Part shown: piece after piece, positions 17,028 through 23,679 of the stretch
Position numbering within the stretch: the first letter of the stretch is position 1
Layout: each line of letters opens with the position of its first letter
Assembly: GCA_949288585.1 (NCBI GenBank)
Contig: CASEKR010000012.1
Coordinates: forward strand, 1 to 42,345
Reading direction: 5' to 3'
Origin: an uncultured Bacteroides sp.
GTDB taxonomy: Bacteria; Bacteroidota; Bacteroidia; Bacteroidales; Bacteroidaceae
Length of the DNA stretch: 42,345 bases
Translations under genes and position numbers: made by a program
Notes under the pieces: generated by a model
Database searches by the model: none
Told to the model about the DNA's origin: nothing
Seen by the model: only the letters and a program-made list of their open reading frames with translations

Positions 17028-17435
17028 ATGAGGACCATCACGTTACTGGTTATCCATTGCTCCGCCACCCCAGAGGGGCGGAGCTTGGATTTGGAGGCCT
17101 GCCGCAAGGACCACATCCGCCACCGGGGATTCCGGGACATCGGGTATCATTTCTACATCACACGCGACGGACACATCCATGCCGGAAGACCGCTGGAACA
17201 AGCCGGGGCGCATTGCAAGCACCACAACCGCCACTCCATCGGCATCTGCTACGAAGGCGGGCTGGACGCGCAGGGGCGGCCCAAGGACACACGCACGCCG
17301 CCACAGAAGAGGGCGCTGAAACAATTAATCTCCAGATTGAAACGGAAGTTTCCACAAGCGCTGGCCGTGGGCCACCGGGACTTGGACCCGATGAAGGAAT
17401 GCCCGTGCTTCGACGCAGTGCGGGAATATTTATAA
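17028..17435 (+). CDS. N-acetylmuramoyl-L-alanine amidase (T7 lysozyme-like)
   Basis: The 135-aa protein is an amidase_2/PGRP-type domain almost by itself. LLVIHCSAT (residues 6-14) supplies the first zinc His, GYHFYITRDG and HNRHSIGICYEGG the substrate groove, and GHRDLD followed by CPC the other zinc ligands. It cleaves the amide between MurNAc and L-Ala of peptidoglycan. The ATG at 17028 is chosen because family members start (M)RTI-x-L-IVIHCSAT; an ATG at 17004 overlaps smalltalk. There is no signal peptide, so export would need help. The gene ends convergently, 6 bp into the ATPase gene end. Confidence 0.9.
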   Translation: MRTITLLVIHCSATPEGRSLDLEACRKDHIRHRGFRDIGYHFYITRDGHIHAGRPLEQAGAHCKHHNRHSIGICYEGGLDAQGRPKDTRTPPQKRALKQLISRLKRKFPQALAVGHRDLDPMKECPCFDAVREYL

Positions 17436-19019
17436 GCCTTGTCCCTGCTGCAACGGAGAGGCTGGTTCGATTTTCCAATCCCCCAGCGTCCTCTTTTCCC
17501 GGTCGAAATTGATGCCGACTTTCACCACCGGCAGGCCGCACAGGGCAAAGCGTTCGGGATAATTCTTCAGGTCTATCTGCCCCATCGCCTCCTCCGCGCT
17601 CCTGTCCAGCTTCAGTTCCATGAGGTAGAGGATATCGGGCGTGCGCACTACCAGGTCTACCCGCCCCCGGGGCGTGCGCACCTCGATGTCCGCATACATG
17701 CCCAACAAGCTAAAGATGACATAAAGCATCTGCTGGTAGTGGCCTTCATAGTCCGTGTGGTCGGCATAGGGCACGGTGCCCAAAAATTCCTGCAAGCGGT
17801 GCAGGGCGGCATCCATGTTTCCCTGGAGGATGTCCCGGGAAAGGAAAGCGACCATGGTCGTCGTCCGTTGAGTGTCAGGCATCACGTACAAAGGCAGCAG
17901 GCTGCGCATCAAGCCTACGCGCACCTCCCGATTGGGGATGCCCAGCGTATAAAGTTCCATATCCGCATCATAATCCTTGATGGTCACGTAACCACTCTGG
18001 TAGAGCAAAGGAGTAATGCTTTGCATCCGTTCCGTAGGCGCGTCGAACTCTTCCGACAGAGCCATGATATGGTCTATCTCGGAAGGCAAGGTGCCGAATT
18101 TACGCAACATCTCTATCAGGTAGGTGGGAGTGCCGCTGCCGAACCAATAAGATTTGAGCTTTCCAGACTCAAACGCATTCATCAGGCTGTACGGATTATA
18201 AATGTCGGGAGAAGGAGACGTGAAATGGTAACCGTCGTAATAACTTTTCAACTTGGCCATCACCGTTCCGGAGGCCGTACCCAGGCATCGGGCCAAGCCC
18301 TCTATATCTTCACCCATCTGCATCCGCATTTCTTCCTCCGTGATGCCGCAAACAGCCGCATAACGTTCATCCATGCTGATGTTCTGGATGTTGTTCAGTT
18401 CGCTGAAGATGCTCAGTTGCGAGAACTTGGTGATGCCCGTCAGGAAGACAAAGCGCAGGTAGGGGTCGCACGCCTTCAACGGACTGTAAAAATTGCGCAT
18501 CACGTTGCGCAGGACGGGCAGGTCCTTCTCCTCGTGAACCACGTCCAGCAGCGGGGCGTCGTATTCGTCAATCAGCACGACCACCTGGTGCCCGGTCTGT
18601 CCGTAGACACCCCTGATAAGGTTGGTCAGGCGGATATTGGGATCGGGCATGGGGACTTCCAGCCCGTACTGCTCCTCGTAGCCTGCCAGTTGGAAAGACA
18701 AGTAACGCTCCAATTGCTCCCACCCCATGTGCTTGCCCAGGCTCATGTCGAAATGCAGCACCGGATACTCCGCCCATTCCGTCTCCAACCGATCGATGGC
18801 CAGACCCCGGAACAGGTCTTTACGACCCTCGAAGTAGGAATGCAGGGTACTGGTCAGCAAAGATTTGCCGAAACGCCGAGGACGGTTCAGAAACAGGTAT
18901 TTGGAAGCACCGCGTGCCATGCGGTACACGTACTCCGTCTTGTCGACATACAAATAATTGCCTGTCCGGATCTTTTCAAAAGTCTGTATCCCTACCGGGT
19001 AAAGTCTCTGCTGCTCCAT
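17430..19019 (-). CDS. AAA-ATPase with C-terminal PD-(D/E)XK nuclease-like domain, copy 2
   Basis: This 529-aa protein is a close paralogue of the protein at 10010-11566 and has the same motifs: Walker A RPRRFGKS (46-53), Walker B LIDEYD (149-154), and a C-terminal nuclease core with GRVDLV and ELK. The start MEQQRLYPVG matches copy 1, so the longer upstream extension in frame (to 19094) is rejected; it also crosses the promoter at 19048-19079. The central region (residues about 235-300) and the C-terminus are the most diverged. It overlaps the amidase gene end by 6 bp, tail to tail. Its function is unknown as for copy 1. Confidence 0.88.
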   Translation of the reverse strand: MEQQRLYPVGIQTFEKIRTGNYLYVDKTEYVYRMARGASKYLFLNRPRRFGKSLLTSTLHSYFEGRKDLFRGLAIDRLETEWAEYPVLHFDMSLGKHMGWEQLERYLSFQLAGYEEQYGLEVPMPDPNIRLTNLIRGVYGQTGHQVVVLIDEYDAPLLDVVHEEKDLPVLRNVMRNFYSPLKACDPYLRFVFLTGITKFSQLSIFSELNNIQNISMDERYAAVCGITEEEMRMQMGEDIEGLARCLGTASGTVMAKLKSYYDGYHFTSPSPDIYNPYSLMNAFESGKLKSYWFGSGTPTYLIEMLRKFGTLPSEIDHIMALSEEFDAPTERMQSITPLLYQSGYVTIKDYDADMELYTLGIPNREVRVGLMRSLLPLYVMPDTQRTTTMVAFLSRDILQGNMDAALHRLQEFLGTVPYADHTDYEGHYQQMLYVIFSLLGMYADIEVRTPRGRVDLVVRTPDILYLMELKLDRSAEEAMGQIDLKNYPERFALCGLPVVKVGINFDREKRTLGDWKIEPASPLQQGQGL

Positions 19020-19047
19020 CTCGCCATACGTTCTTAGGTTCGTGGGA

Positions 19048-19079
19048 CAAAGATAAGAATCTGTTCCTTCTCTACCAAA
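19048..19079 (-). promoter_or_regulatory. Promoter of AAA-ATPase copy 2
   Basis: On the minus strand TATCTTTG (19048-19055) and TTTG (19076-19079) are separated by exactly 20 bases, a perfect consensus. The box sits 28 bp from the ATG, as in copy 1. Confidence 0.8.
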
Positions 19080-19094
19080 CTTGAACTGAAACAA

Positions 19095-19496
19095 TCATCT
19101 TTTCACCCAATTTTCAAGTTTTAACCCCTCGACATACTGGAAATGTTTCAAATTGTCCGTCACCAAGACCAAATCATTCGAATAGGCAGAAGCAGCTATC
19201 AACAGATCAAAATCATCGATCGGCGTACCTTGAGCACGGAGCCTGTTTTTCTCTTGTGCGAAGAACTCTATGGAATCCGCAAAAGGAACCACGTTCACTT
19301 TAGATATAAAACGATCTAACAAAGCCAAATTTTCTTCCTTACGCCCGCTTTTGTATGCACCATATTTCAACTCTGCGATGGTAACTTCGGAGATGAAACA
19401 GGCTGAAGCATCTATCTGATTCAATTTTTCGGCAATGCCATACTTGTTGCGGAACAAGAAAACGCAAATGCATGTATCCAACAAATACCGTTTCAT
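19095..19496 (-). CDS. vapC: VapC-type PIN-domain toxin
   Basis: The 133-aa protein has all PIN landmarks: YLLDTCICVFL (residues 4-14, Asp7), ISEVTIAELKYGA (35-47, Glu43), GTPIDDFDLLIAASA (89-103) and LVTDNLKHF (114-122). This places it in the VapC family of metal-dependent RNases, which often cut initiator tRNA or rRNA loops. Its ATG overlaps the end of the antitoxin gene by 4 bp. The unit lies between the initiating transferase of the capsule locus and the second ATPase gene. Confidence 0.92.
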   Translation of the reverse strand: MKRYLLDTCICVFLFRNKYGIAEKLNQIDASACFISEVTIAELKYGAYKSGRKEENLALLDRFISKVNVVPFADSIEFFAQEKNRLRAQGTPIDDFDLLIAASAYSNDLVLVTDNLKHFQYVEGLKLENWVKR

Positions 19497-19750
19497 AACT
19501 CAATCTCCCGGTTTGAGGTACGCGCCTCACGCATATCAGACACTATCTCATCGGCAGAGCGGCTATCCTTCCACTGCCCTGCAAACTCTGAAAACCAATG
19601 CGCATCATCCGTTGTCTTACGTTTCAACAAAGACGCAGACAACCTGGAAATCAAATCCAATTTGATTTCTGAACTTAAATCTTTCAACAAATTCCAATAT
19701 GCATTGGAATCAGCCTCCTTCGGTGTGTGAAGAGTTGCGATAGATTCCAT
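19493..19750 (-). CDS. Antitoxin of the VapC-like toxin
   Basis: This 85-aa acidic protein starts MESIATLHTPKEADSNAYWN. It lacks a known DNA-binding fold signature, and the tail (DMREARTSNREIEL) resembles the toxin-wrapping C-terminus of Bacteroides VapB-like partners. The ATG at 19750 follows an excellent aaaggaggaaataaa ribosome-binding site. The longer frame to 19780 would start inside the promoter and is rejected. It overlaps the toxin gene by 4 bp. It is expected to bind and inhibit the PIN RNase. Confidence 0.8.
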   Translation of the reverse strand: MESIATLHTPKEADSNAYWNLLKDLSSEIKLDLISRLSASLLKRKTTDDAHWFSEFAGQWKDSRSADEIVSDMREARTSNREIEL

Positions 19751-19777
19751 TTTATTTCCTCCTTTACATGAATGCCA

Positions 19778-19809
19778 CAAAGATAAAGAATTGTTTCCGC
19801 ATTCGCAAA
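19778..19809 (-). promoter_or_regulatory. Promoter of the VapC toxin-antitoxin pair
   Basis: On the minus strand TATCTTTG (19778-19785) and TTTG (19806-19809) are exactly 20 bases apart, a perfect Bacteroides promoter 27 bp upstream of the antitoxin ATG. It means the pair is expressed independently of the capsule transcript. Confidence 0.78.
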
Positions 19810-19812
19810 CCT

Positions 19813-20934
19813 TTATTCAGCACCGGCTTTGTCTTTCTGCCTCTTCTTAATCCGCACATCGAACCACATGTTCAGCCCCGTCCAAACCAGGATATCCATG
19901 ACAAACAGCAAGGTGTTGTTCATCCGTTCGGCCAGGCAGAGGTTCAAACCGCAGAAGCAGGCGGACATCAGCAGGATGCCCACCATCGCCATGCGGGGAG
20001 TGCAACCCATCGCCAGGAACTTGTGGTGGATATGGGTCTTGTCCGGGAGGAAAGGGTTCGTACGGTTACGCACCCGGCGGAGCACCACGCGCACCACGTC
20101 CAGCGAGGGAACCAGCAGCACGCTGAAAGCCACCAGCACCGGAGAACCGGCCACCTCCATGAGAGCATCGCCCGTAAACATGCAATACTTCACAGTCAAC
20201 AGGCTCAGCAGATAACCCAGCATCAGGCTGCCCGTATCGCCCATGAATATCTTGCGCCCGCGTTCGGCTTTCCCGAAAACATTGTAGGAGAAGAAAGGGA
20301 TAAGCACGCCGATAGTAACGAACGAAACCAAGGCATACACCCACAAACCGTCGTAGATGAATAAACCGCCGAACACAGCCAACGCCACCATGCTCAACCC
20401 CGAAGCCAGGCCGTCGATGCCGTCAATCAAATTGATGGCGTTCGTGATGAACACCACCAGCAGCAAGGTCAGCGGAATGCCGATGAAAGGGCTAATCAAG
20501 CCGATGCCGAACAGACCGTAAAAATGATTGATATAAAGCCCGGACAAAGGCAGCATCAGCGCGGCCAACAATTGCACCAGGAATTTCTTGCGGTAACGGA
20601 CACCGACCAGGTCGTCGGCGACACCGATGATGTAGAGCAGTGTCAGCCCGGAAGCGAACAGCAACAGTTCGGTGGTCATCCGGCCGGGAAACAACCCTTC
20701 TGCATCGCCGCCCCAAAGCAGGCGCAAAGCGATGAACAGGCACACGCAGAACAACACAACGGGGAAGAAGCTCACGCCACCCAGGCGGGGAACCAGGCTG
20801 TGATGGATCTTGCGGGCATCGGGAACGTCGAACAGACGCTTGCGAAAAGAAACCAGCAGGATGTTGGGAATAATGATGCGTCCCAACAGCACAGCCGTCG
20901 CAAAAGCGGCGGCAATAATCAATAAGTTTTCCAT
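19813..20934 (-). CDS. WecA/MraY-family undecaprenyl-phosphate sugar-1-phosphate transferase
   Basis: The 373-aa polytopic protein (about 10-11 membrane helices) shows the family motifs: VADDLVGVRYRKKF (the Mg-binding DD), NLIDGIDGLASGLSM, FMGDTGSLMLGY and the HIHHKFL loop near the C-terminus. It transfers a sugar-1-phosphate, typically GlcNAc-1-P or a related amino sugar, to undecaprenyl phosphate, starting capsule repeat-unit synthesis on the cytoplasmic face. It follows upxZ by 39 bp in the same direction. It is separated from the rest of the capsule genes by the 9-20 kb accessory block. Confidence 0.92.
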   Translation of the reverse strand: MENLLIIAAAFATAVLLGRIIIPNILLVSFRKRLFDVPDARKIHHSLVPRLGGVSFFPVVLFCVCLFIALRLLWGGDAEGLFPGRMTTELLLFASGLTLLYIIGVADDLVGVRYRKKFLVQLLAALMLPLSGLYINHFYGLFGIGLISPFIGIPLTLLLVVFITNAINLIDGIDGLASGLSMVALAVFGGLFIYDGLWVYALVSFVTIGVLIPFFSYNVFGKAERGRKIFMGDTGSLMLGYLLSLLTVKYCMFTGDALMEVAGSPVLVAFSVLLVPSLDVVRVVLRRVRNRTNPFLPDKTHIHHKFLAMGCTPRMAMVGILLMSACFCGLNLCLAERMNNTLLFVMDILVWTGLNMWFDVRIKKRQKDKAGAE

Positions 20935-20973
20935 GATTATTGTTATCAGTAGTTAGTAGTCAATAGTTAGTAG

Positions 20974-21807
20974 TTAGTAGTCAGCAGCCAGATGGAGATC
21001 GCACTGCGCAGCCAGCGAAGCCATCCGGCACGAAAGGAGGCAAAGCGCCATGTCCCCATCTTCTGGATGAAGGCGGGCATAGGAAGCCAGGCGGGAAACA
21101 ATGCGGGCCGCACGGTCGGGTTCCAGCAGAAGGGCATGGCCTTCCAACGCAAGGGCATGGCAGAGGCTCCACAGCGGATAATCCGGAACGGGAGACAAAG
21201 CGGCAGCACGCGAATAGAAGTCATAAGCAGCAGCCGTAACCCTGTCGGCAGAAGGGTCGAGGAACATATAGGAATAGCGGTTTATCACTTCCACACGTTC
21301 CAAGGCATCGGACAGGGGAAGACCTTCCCAGCCCGTCGCCGGACTATAAGTCGCCGCCCAATGCCGGACCGTCCCGCGCAGAAACAAGAACCAGTCGTCT
21401 TCTTCGGGGGAAGGGTCGAAATAGAAATAATCTGCCAGGCAACGGCACAGGCGGATACGCAACAGGTTATCACCGGCTTCGGTCTCCGCAAAGCAAGCTC
21501 CAGCCGCCTCCTCGAAGGCACGTTCCCACCTCTCCGTTTTCTTCCGGTCGGCTACCCATGCCGTACCCGTCTCCACATCGTAGAGCAAGGAGAGGAAGAA
21601 TAGTTTTTCACAGAAATCGCCGGTCAAAACCAGCCTGTCCCACAGCACGCGGGATAAGCTGGCGGCACAGCGGCTGCATTCTGACAGCGTACAGGGAAAG
21701 GAATCCACCTGACAACCTGTCGAAAGCAAGGCGTATAGGGACTGCCACAGCCTGGACTGCAAGGAGAGGCGCAGGAGGCTGTCGGATAGGCAGGGAGAAG
21801 GGAACAT
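20974..21807 (-). CDS. upxZ: UpxZ-like capsule regulator
   Basis: The 277-aa soluble, helical protein lies directly after upxY, the fixed position of upxZ genes in Bacteroides capsule loci. UpxZ proteins inhibit the antitermination activity of UpxY proteins from other loci, so that one capsule dominates. It is longer than typical UpxZ (about 160 aa). The N-terminal half (residues about 20-100, with FCEKLFFLSLLYDVETGTAW) differs from the C-terminal tetratricopeptide-like half. The assignment rests largely on position; the ATG at 21807 is chosen because the region further upstream is AT-repeat sequence. Confidence 0.6.
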   Translation of the reverse strand: MFPSPCLSDSLLRLSLQSRLWQSLYALLSTGCQVDSFPCTLSECSRCAASLSRVLWDRLVLTGDFCEKLFFLSLLYDVETGTAWVADRKKTERWERAFEEAAGACFAETEAGDNLLRIRLCRCLADYFYFDPSPEEDDWFLFLRGTVRHWAATYSPATGWEGLPLSDALERVEVINRYSYMFLDPSADRVTAAAYDFYSRAAALSPVPDYPLWSLCHALALEGHALLLEPDRAARIVSRLASYARLHPEDGDMALCLLSCRMASLAAQCDLHLAADY

Positions 21808-21868
21808 GGTTAATTGAGAATTAAAAATTAAAAATTGAAAAATGAAGAATGGAAAATGAAGGATAACC
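21808..21868. repeat. AT-rich aattaaaaatt/gaagaat repeat between upxY and upxZ
   Basis: Short units such as aattaaaaa, ttgaaaaatgaa and gaagaatgg recur between the two regulator genes. They resemble the aattctt runs elsewhere in the window and carry no gene. Confidence 0.6.
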
Positions 21869-21878
21869 ATTCTTCATG

Positions 21879-22475
21879 TCATTCTACTAACTGCACATAC
21901 TCGGGAGCTACCTCGATGGCGGCAGCCAACAGGTTCGGGATTTCCACCAGCAGGCGGCGCACACGGGTGCCACGCAACGACAACAAGCGTCCTTCATAAC
22001 CATCCAAAGCCCCGCCCACGATACGTACACTACGGCCGAACATTGAGGCGGTCAGTTCGCCAGGAAGGTAAAAACGGGGAGCGGCCGTGGAACGCACGGC
22101 ATGGATGAAGCGGGACATCTCGCGCTCACCAACCGTCATCGGCATACAATAAGCACCACGAAGGTAACGGTACTGGAGAGTGGGAATCAAATCAACGTAG
22201 GGATCCAGGGCAGCACGGCTGCTGTGGACGAACAACAGGTCCGAAAGAAAAGGACGTTCCTCGCGGACACGGCGCCCCCCACGCATGACCAAGCGGGTCG
22301 TCATCGGCGTAAAGACCTCCAACCCTTCGCCGGACAAATGGAGATAGGCAGGATCTTTGGCGTTCGGACGCTTTAAGTCGCGTAGCACGAACCATGAAAC
22401 GGGGGATGGTTGCTGGGGAATTTCCAAAGCGTTTGTTTGATTTATTGCAATTCTCCTAATCCTGAAAGGACACAT
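21879..22475 (-). CDS. upxY: UpxY-family capsule antiterminator (NusG-like)
   Basis: The 198-aa protein has a NusG N-terminal-like domain (SWFVLRDLKRP near residues 27-37, then VFTPMTTRLVMRGGRRVREE and PFLSDLLFVHSSRA) and a KOW-like C-terminus (GRSVRIVGGALDGYEGRLL, about 148-166). UpxY proteins bind RNA polymerase and allow it to read through the long capsule operon, acting from the 5' leader of their own locus. It is the first gene of the capsule operon. The leader between the invertible promoter and the ATG is about 94-120 nt and contains a GC-rich hairpin (around 22527-22562). Confidence 0.9.
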   Translation of the reverse strand: MCPFRIRRIAINQTNALEIPQQPSPVSWFVLRDLKRPNAKDPAYLHLSGEGLEVFTPMTTRLVMRGGRRVREERPFLSDLLFVHSSRAALDPYVDLIPTLQYRYLRGAYCMPMTVGEREMSRFIHAVRSTAAPRFYLPGELTASMFGRSVRIVGGALDGYEGRLLSLRGTRVRRLLVEIPNLLAAAIEVAPEYVQLVE

Positions 22476-22568
22476 ACTTATCTATATTCCAATCAGTTAC
22501 AAACAATTCTCTCAAAGTTGGGAGACCTGGACGCACCTGTCGGAAACACGTGTGCGAGGGCTCTTTAA

Positions 22569-22594
22569 GCGTATTTCTCTTCATAAGAGAAGTA
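22569..22594 (+). repeat. Left inverted repeat of the capsule switch
   Basis: These 26 bases begin gcgtatttctcttcataaga and are the exact reverse complement of 22766-22791. Bases beyond either end do not continue the match. Confidence 0.92.
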
Positions 22595-22726
22595 CAGGTA
22601 TAAGAAGATTACGTAACTGCCTGGGGTATAGAATATAGGAAAATGCAACTTTCAGCAAGACAGAGGATTTGGAAAACATGTAAAACAAATGCTAAACAAT
22701 CATGCGTTTTTTAGGGCCGTAAACTC

Positions 22727-22756
22727 TTGATTTAAATATTATTTTCCTTACCTTTG
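22727..22756 (+). promoter_or_regulatory. Promoter within the invertible segment
   Basis: The -33 TTG (22727-22729) and -7 TACCTTTG (22749-22756) lie 19 bases apart. In this orientation transcription would start close to the right repeat and run toward the metal-efflux genes. Confidence 0.78.
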
Positions 22757-22765
22757 TCCCCCAAA

Positions 22766-22791
22766 TACTTCTCTTATGAAGAGAAATACGC
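22766..22791 (-). repeat. Right inverted repeat of the capsule switch
   Basis: These 26 bases read tacttctcttatgaagaga and onward, an exact reverse complement of the left repeat at 22569-22594. The inner edge lies 9 bp from the -7 box. Confidence 0.92.
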
Positions 22792-22855
22792 CCAAGAAAA
22801 ACAATAACCCTCCCCGTTTCAAGCCCAAACACCTCATTATTTTTCTTACTATATA

Positions 22856-22887
22856 TTTGGCCAATCACCCCATAAGATTTATCTTTG
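22856..22887 (+). promoter_or_regulatory. Promoter of the His/Cys-rich metal-efflux leader gene
   Basis: TTTG (22856-22859) and TATCTTTG (22880-22887) are 20 bases apart, a perfect consensus. The start would be about 15 bp from the ATG at 22909, which supports that ATG over the one at 22885. Confidence 0.78.
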
Positions 22888-22908
22888 CGCCGAAAGAAAT
22901 TGACCGGC

Positions 22909-23325
22909 ATGAAGCGCAAAAGATACATCCCATTTTTCTTGCTCGTCGTCAGCCTGCTGATGATGGCAGTGCCTGTCTTTCCCCACCATCACCATGCCAA
23001 CGGCCTGCTTTGCATGAAAAACGACATCGGCACCCACTGCTGCCAGCAGCATCCTTCTGAAACGGGAAGCGAAACACACTGCTGCTGCGAGACGGGATGC
23101 ATCGCCCACCATTTCCTCCAACAAATGCCGACAGACATGCGGACCAGCCCCCATCCGGCTGTTTCCGAACTTATTCCTCTTCTCTCCCCCCTCCTGTTGC
23201 GGCTGGCTGCCAGCCGGGCCATTGCCCCCAAGGGAGACATACCTATTTATATAGAATCGCTGCACGGCACGCTCATCGCGCATGCCACAGGACTTCGCGC
23301 CCCTCCCGTTTCTCTTCTTTTCTAA
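22909..23325 (+). CDS. His/Cys-rich small exported protein (DUF6769-like)
   Basis: The 138-aa protein begins MKRKRYIPFFLLVVSLLMMA, a signal peptide or membrane anchor. It then has two metal-ligand clusters: FPHHHHANGLLC and a Cys/His-dense stretch around residues 45-70 (THCCQQH, THCCCETGC, HHF). The rest is low complexity and hydrophobic. Similar proteins precede CusB/CusA genes in Bacteroides. A periplasmic metal-binding, sensing or delivery role for copper, silver or zinc is likely but not proven. It has its own promoter (22856-22887) and lies 354 bp upstream of the adaptor gene. The invertible promoter points at it in this orientation. Confidence 0.75.
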   Translation: MKRKRYIPFFLLVVSLLMMAVPVFPHHHHANGLLCMKNDIGTHCCQQHPSETGSETHCCCETGCIAHHFLQQMPTDMRTSPHPAVSELIPLLSPLLLRLAASRAIAPKGDIPIYIESLHGTLIAHATGLRAPPVSLLF

Positions 23326-23380
23326 TCCACCTCATTCCTTACGCGAACTCTTTGCAAACCGGTTGCAAGGGAAAAACTGC

Positions 23381-23388
23381 TATTTTTG
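23381..23388 (+). promoter_or_regulatory. Possible -7 box ahead of the efflux operon
   Basis: TATTTTTG fits TAnnTTTG, but TTG upstream is only 15 bases away and TTTG is 26 away. It is a weak candidate for a second promoter of the efflux genes. Confidence 0.35.
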
Positions 23389-23432
23389 CGGCGAGGAAAC
23401 AGGAATTTAGCGGGATTTGCCCGCAGAAGGAG

Positions 23433-23530
23433 TTATAGAAATTATAGAAGTCATAGGAGTTAAAGAAGTTATAGAAGTTATAGGAGTTAAAGAAGTTATA
23501 GAAGTTATAGGAGTTATAGAAGTTAAAGCC
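23433..23530. repeat. 9-bp tandem repeat array
   Basis: About eleven 9-base units of the form ttatagaag, ttaaagaag and ttataggag are arranged in a 27-base higher-order period. A reverse-complement ggctttaac follows at 23575-23583 and could pair with the end of the array. Both strands stay open through it only because the unit is a multiple of three. It occupies the leader between the His/Cys-rich gene and the adaptor gene. Confidence 0.85.
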
Positions 23531-23679
23531 AATACCTTGTGTATGGCATACATACCAATCGCCGGACCAACTATTGGCTTTAACTTCTGAGACCGCCTTG
23601 GCGGACGATAACTTCCTCGAACTCCTTTAACTCCACAAAAACAAATTTTCATTCAAACAACCTACACATTATATTATAT

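Larger units (their letters stand above)
22569..22791. promoter_or_regulatory. Invertible capsule promoter segment, predicted OFF orientation
   Basis: Two perfect 26-bp inverted repeats (22569-22594 and 22766-22791) enclose 171 bp. Each repeat itself contains a dyad, ttctctt-cat-aagagaa, as expected for a recombinase site. The only strong promoter inside, TTG 22727-22729 with TACCTTTG 22749-22756, reads rightward, away from upxY. Inversion would place the -7 box at about 22604-22611, facing upxY. This is the architecture of phase-variable Bacteroides capsule promoters. No invertase gene lies in the window. Confidence 0.85.

Noticed and set aside
22692-22928. 78-aa minus-strand frame crossing the switch repeat
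   Set aside because: It would span a recombination site and two promoters; the composition is that of non-coding AT-rich sequence.
23433-23530. CRISPR array
   Set aside because: Units are 9 bp and contiguous, with no spacers and no cas genes nearby.
23407-23652. 81-aa frame with repeating TSITPITSITSLTP residues
   Set aside because: It is created by the 9-bp tandem repeat, which stays open in any frame free of stops; no start context and no family.
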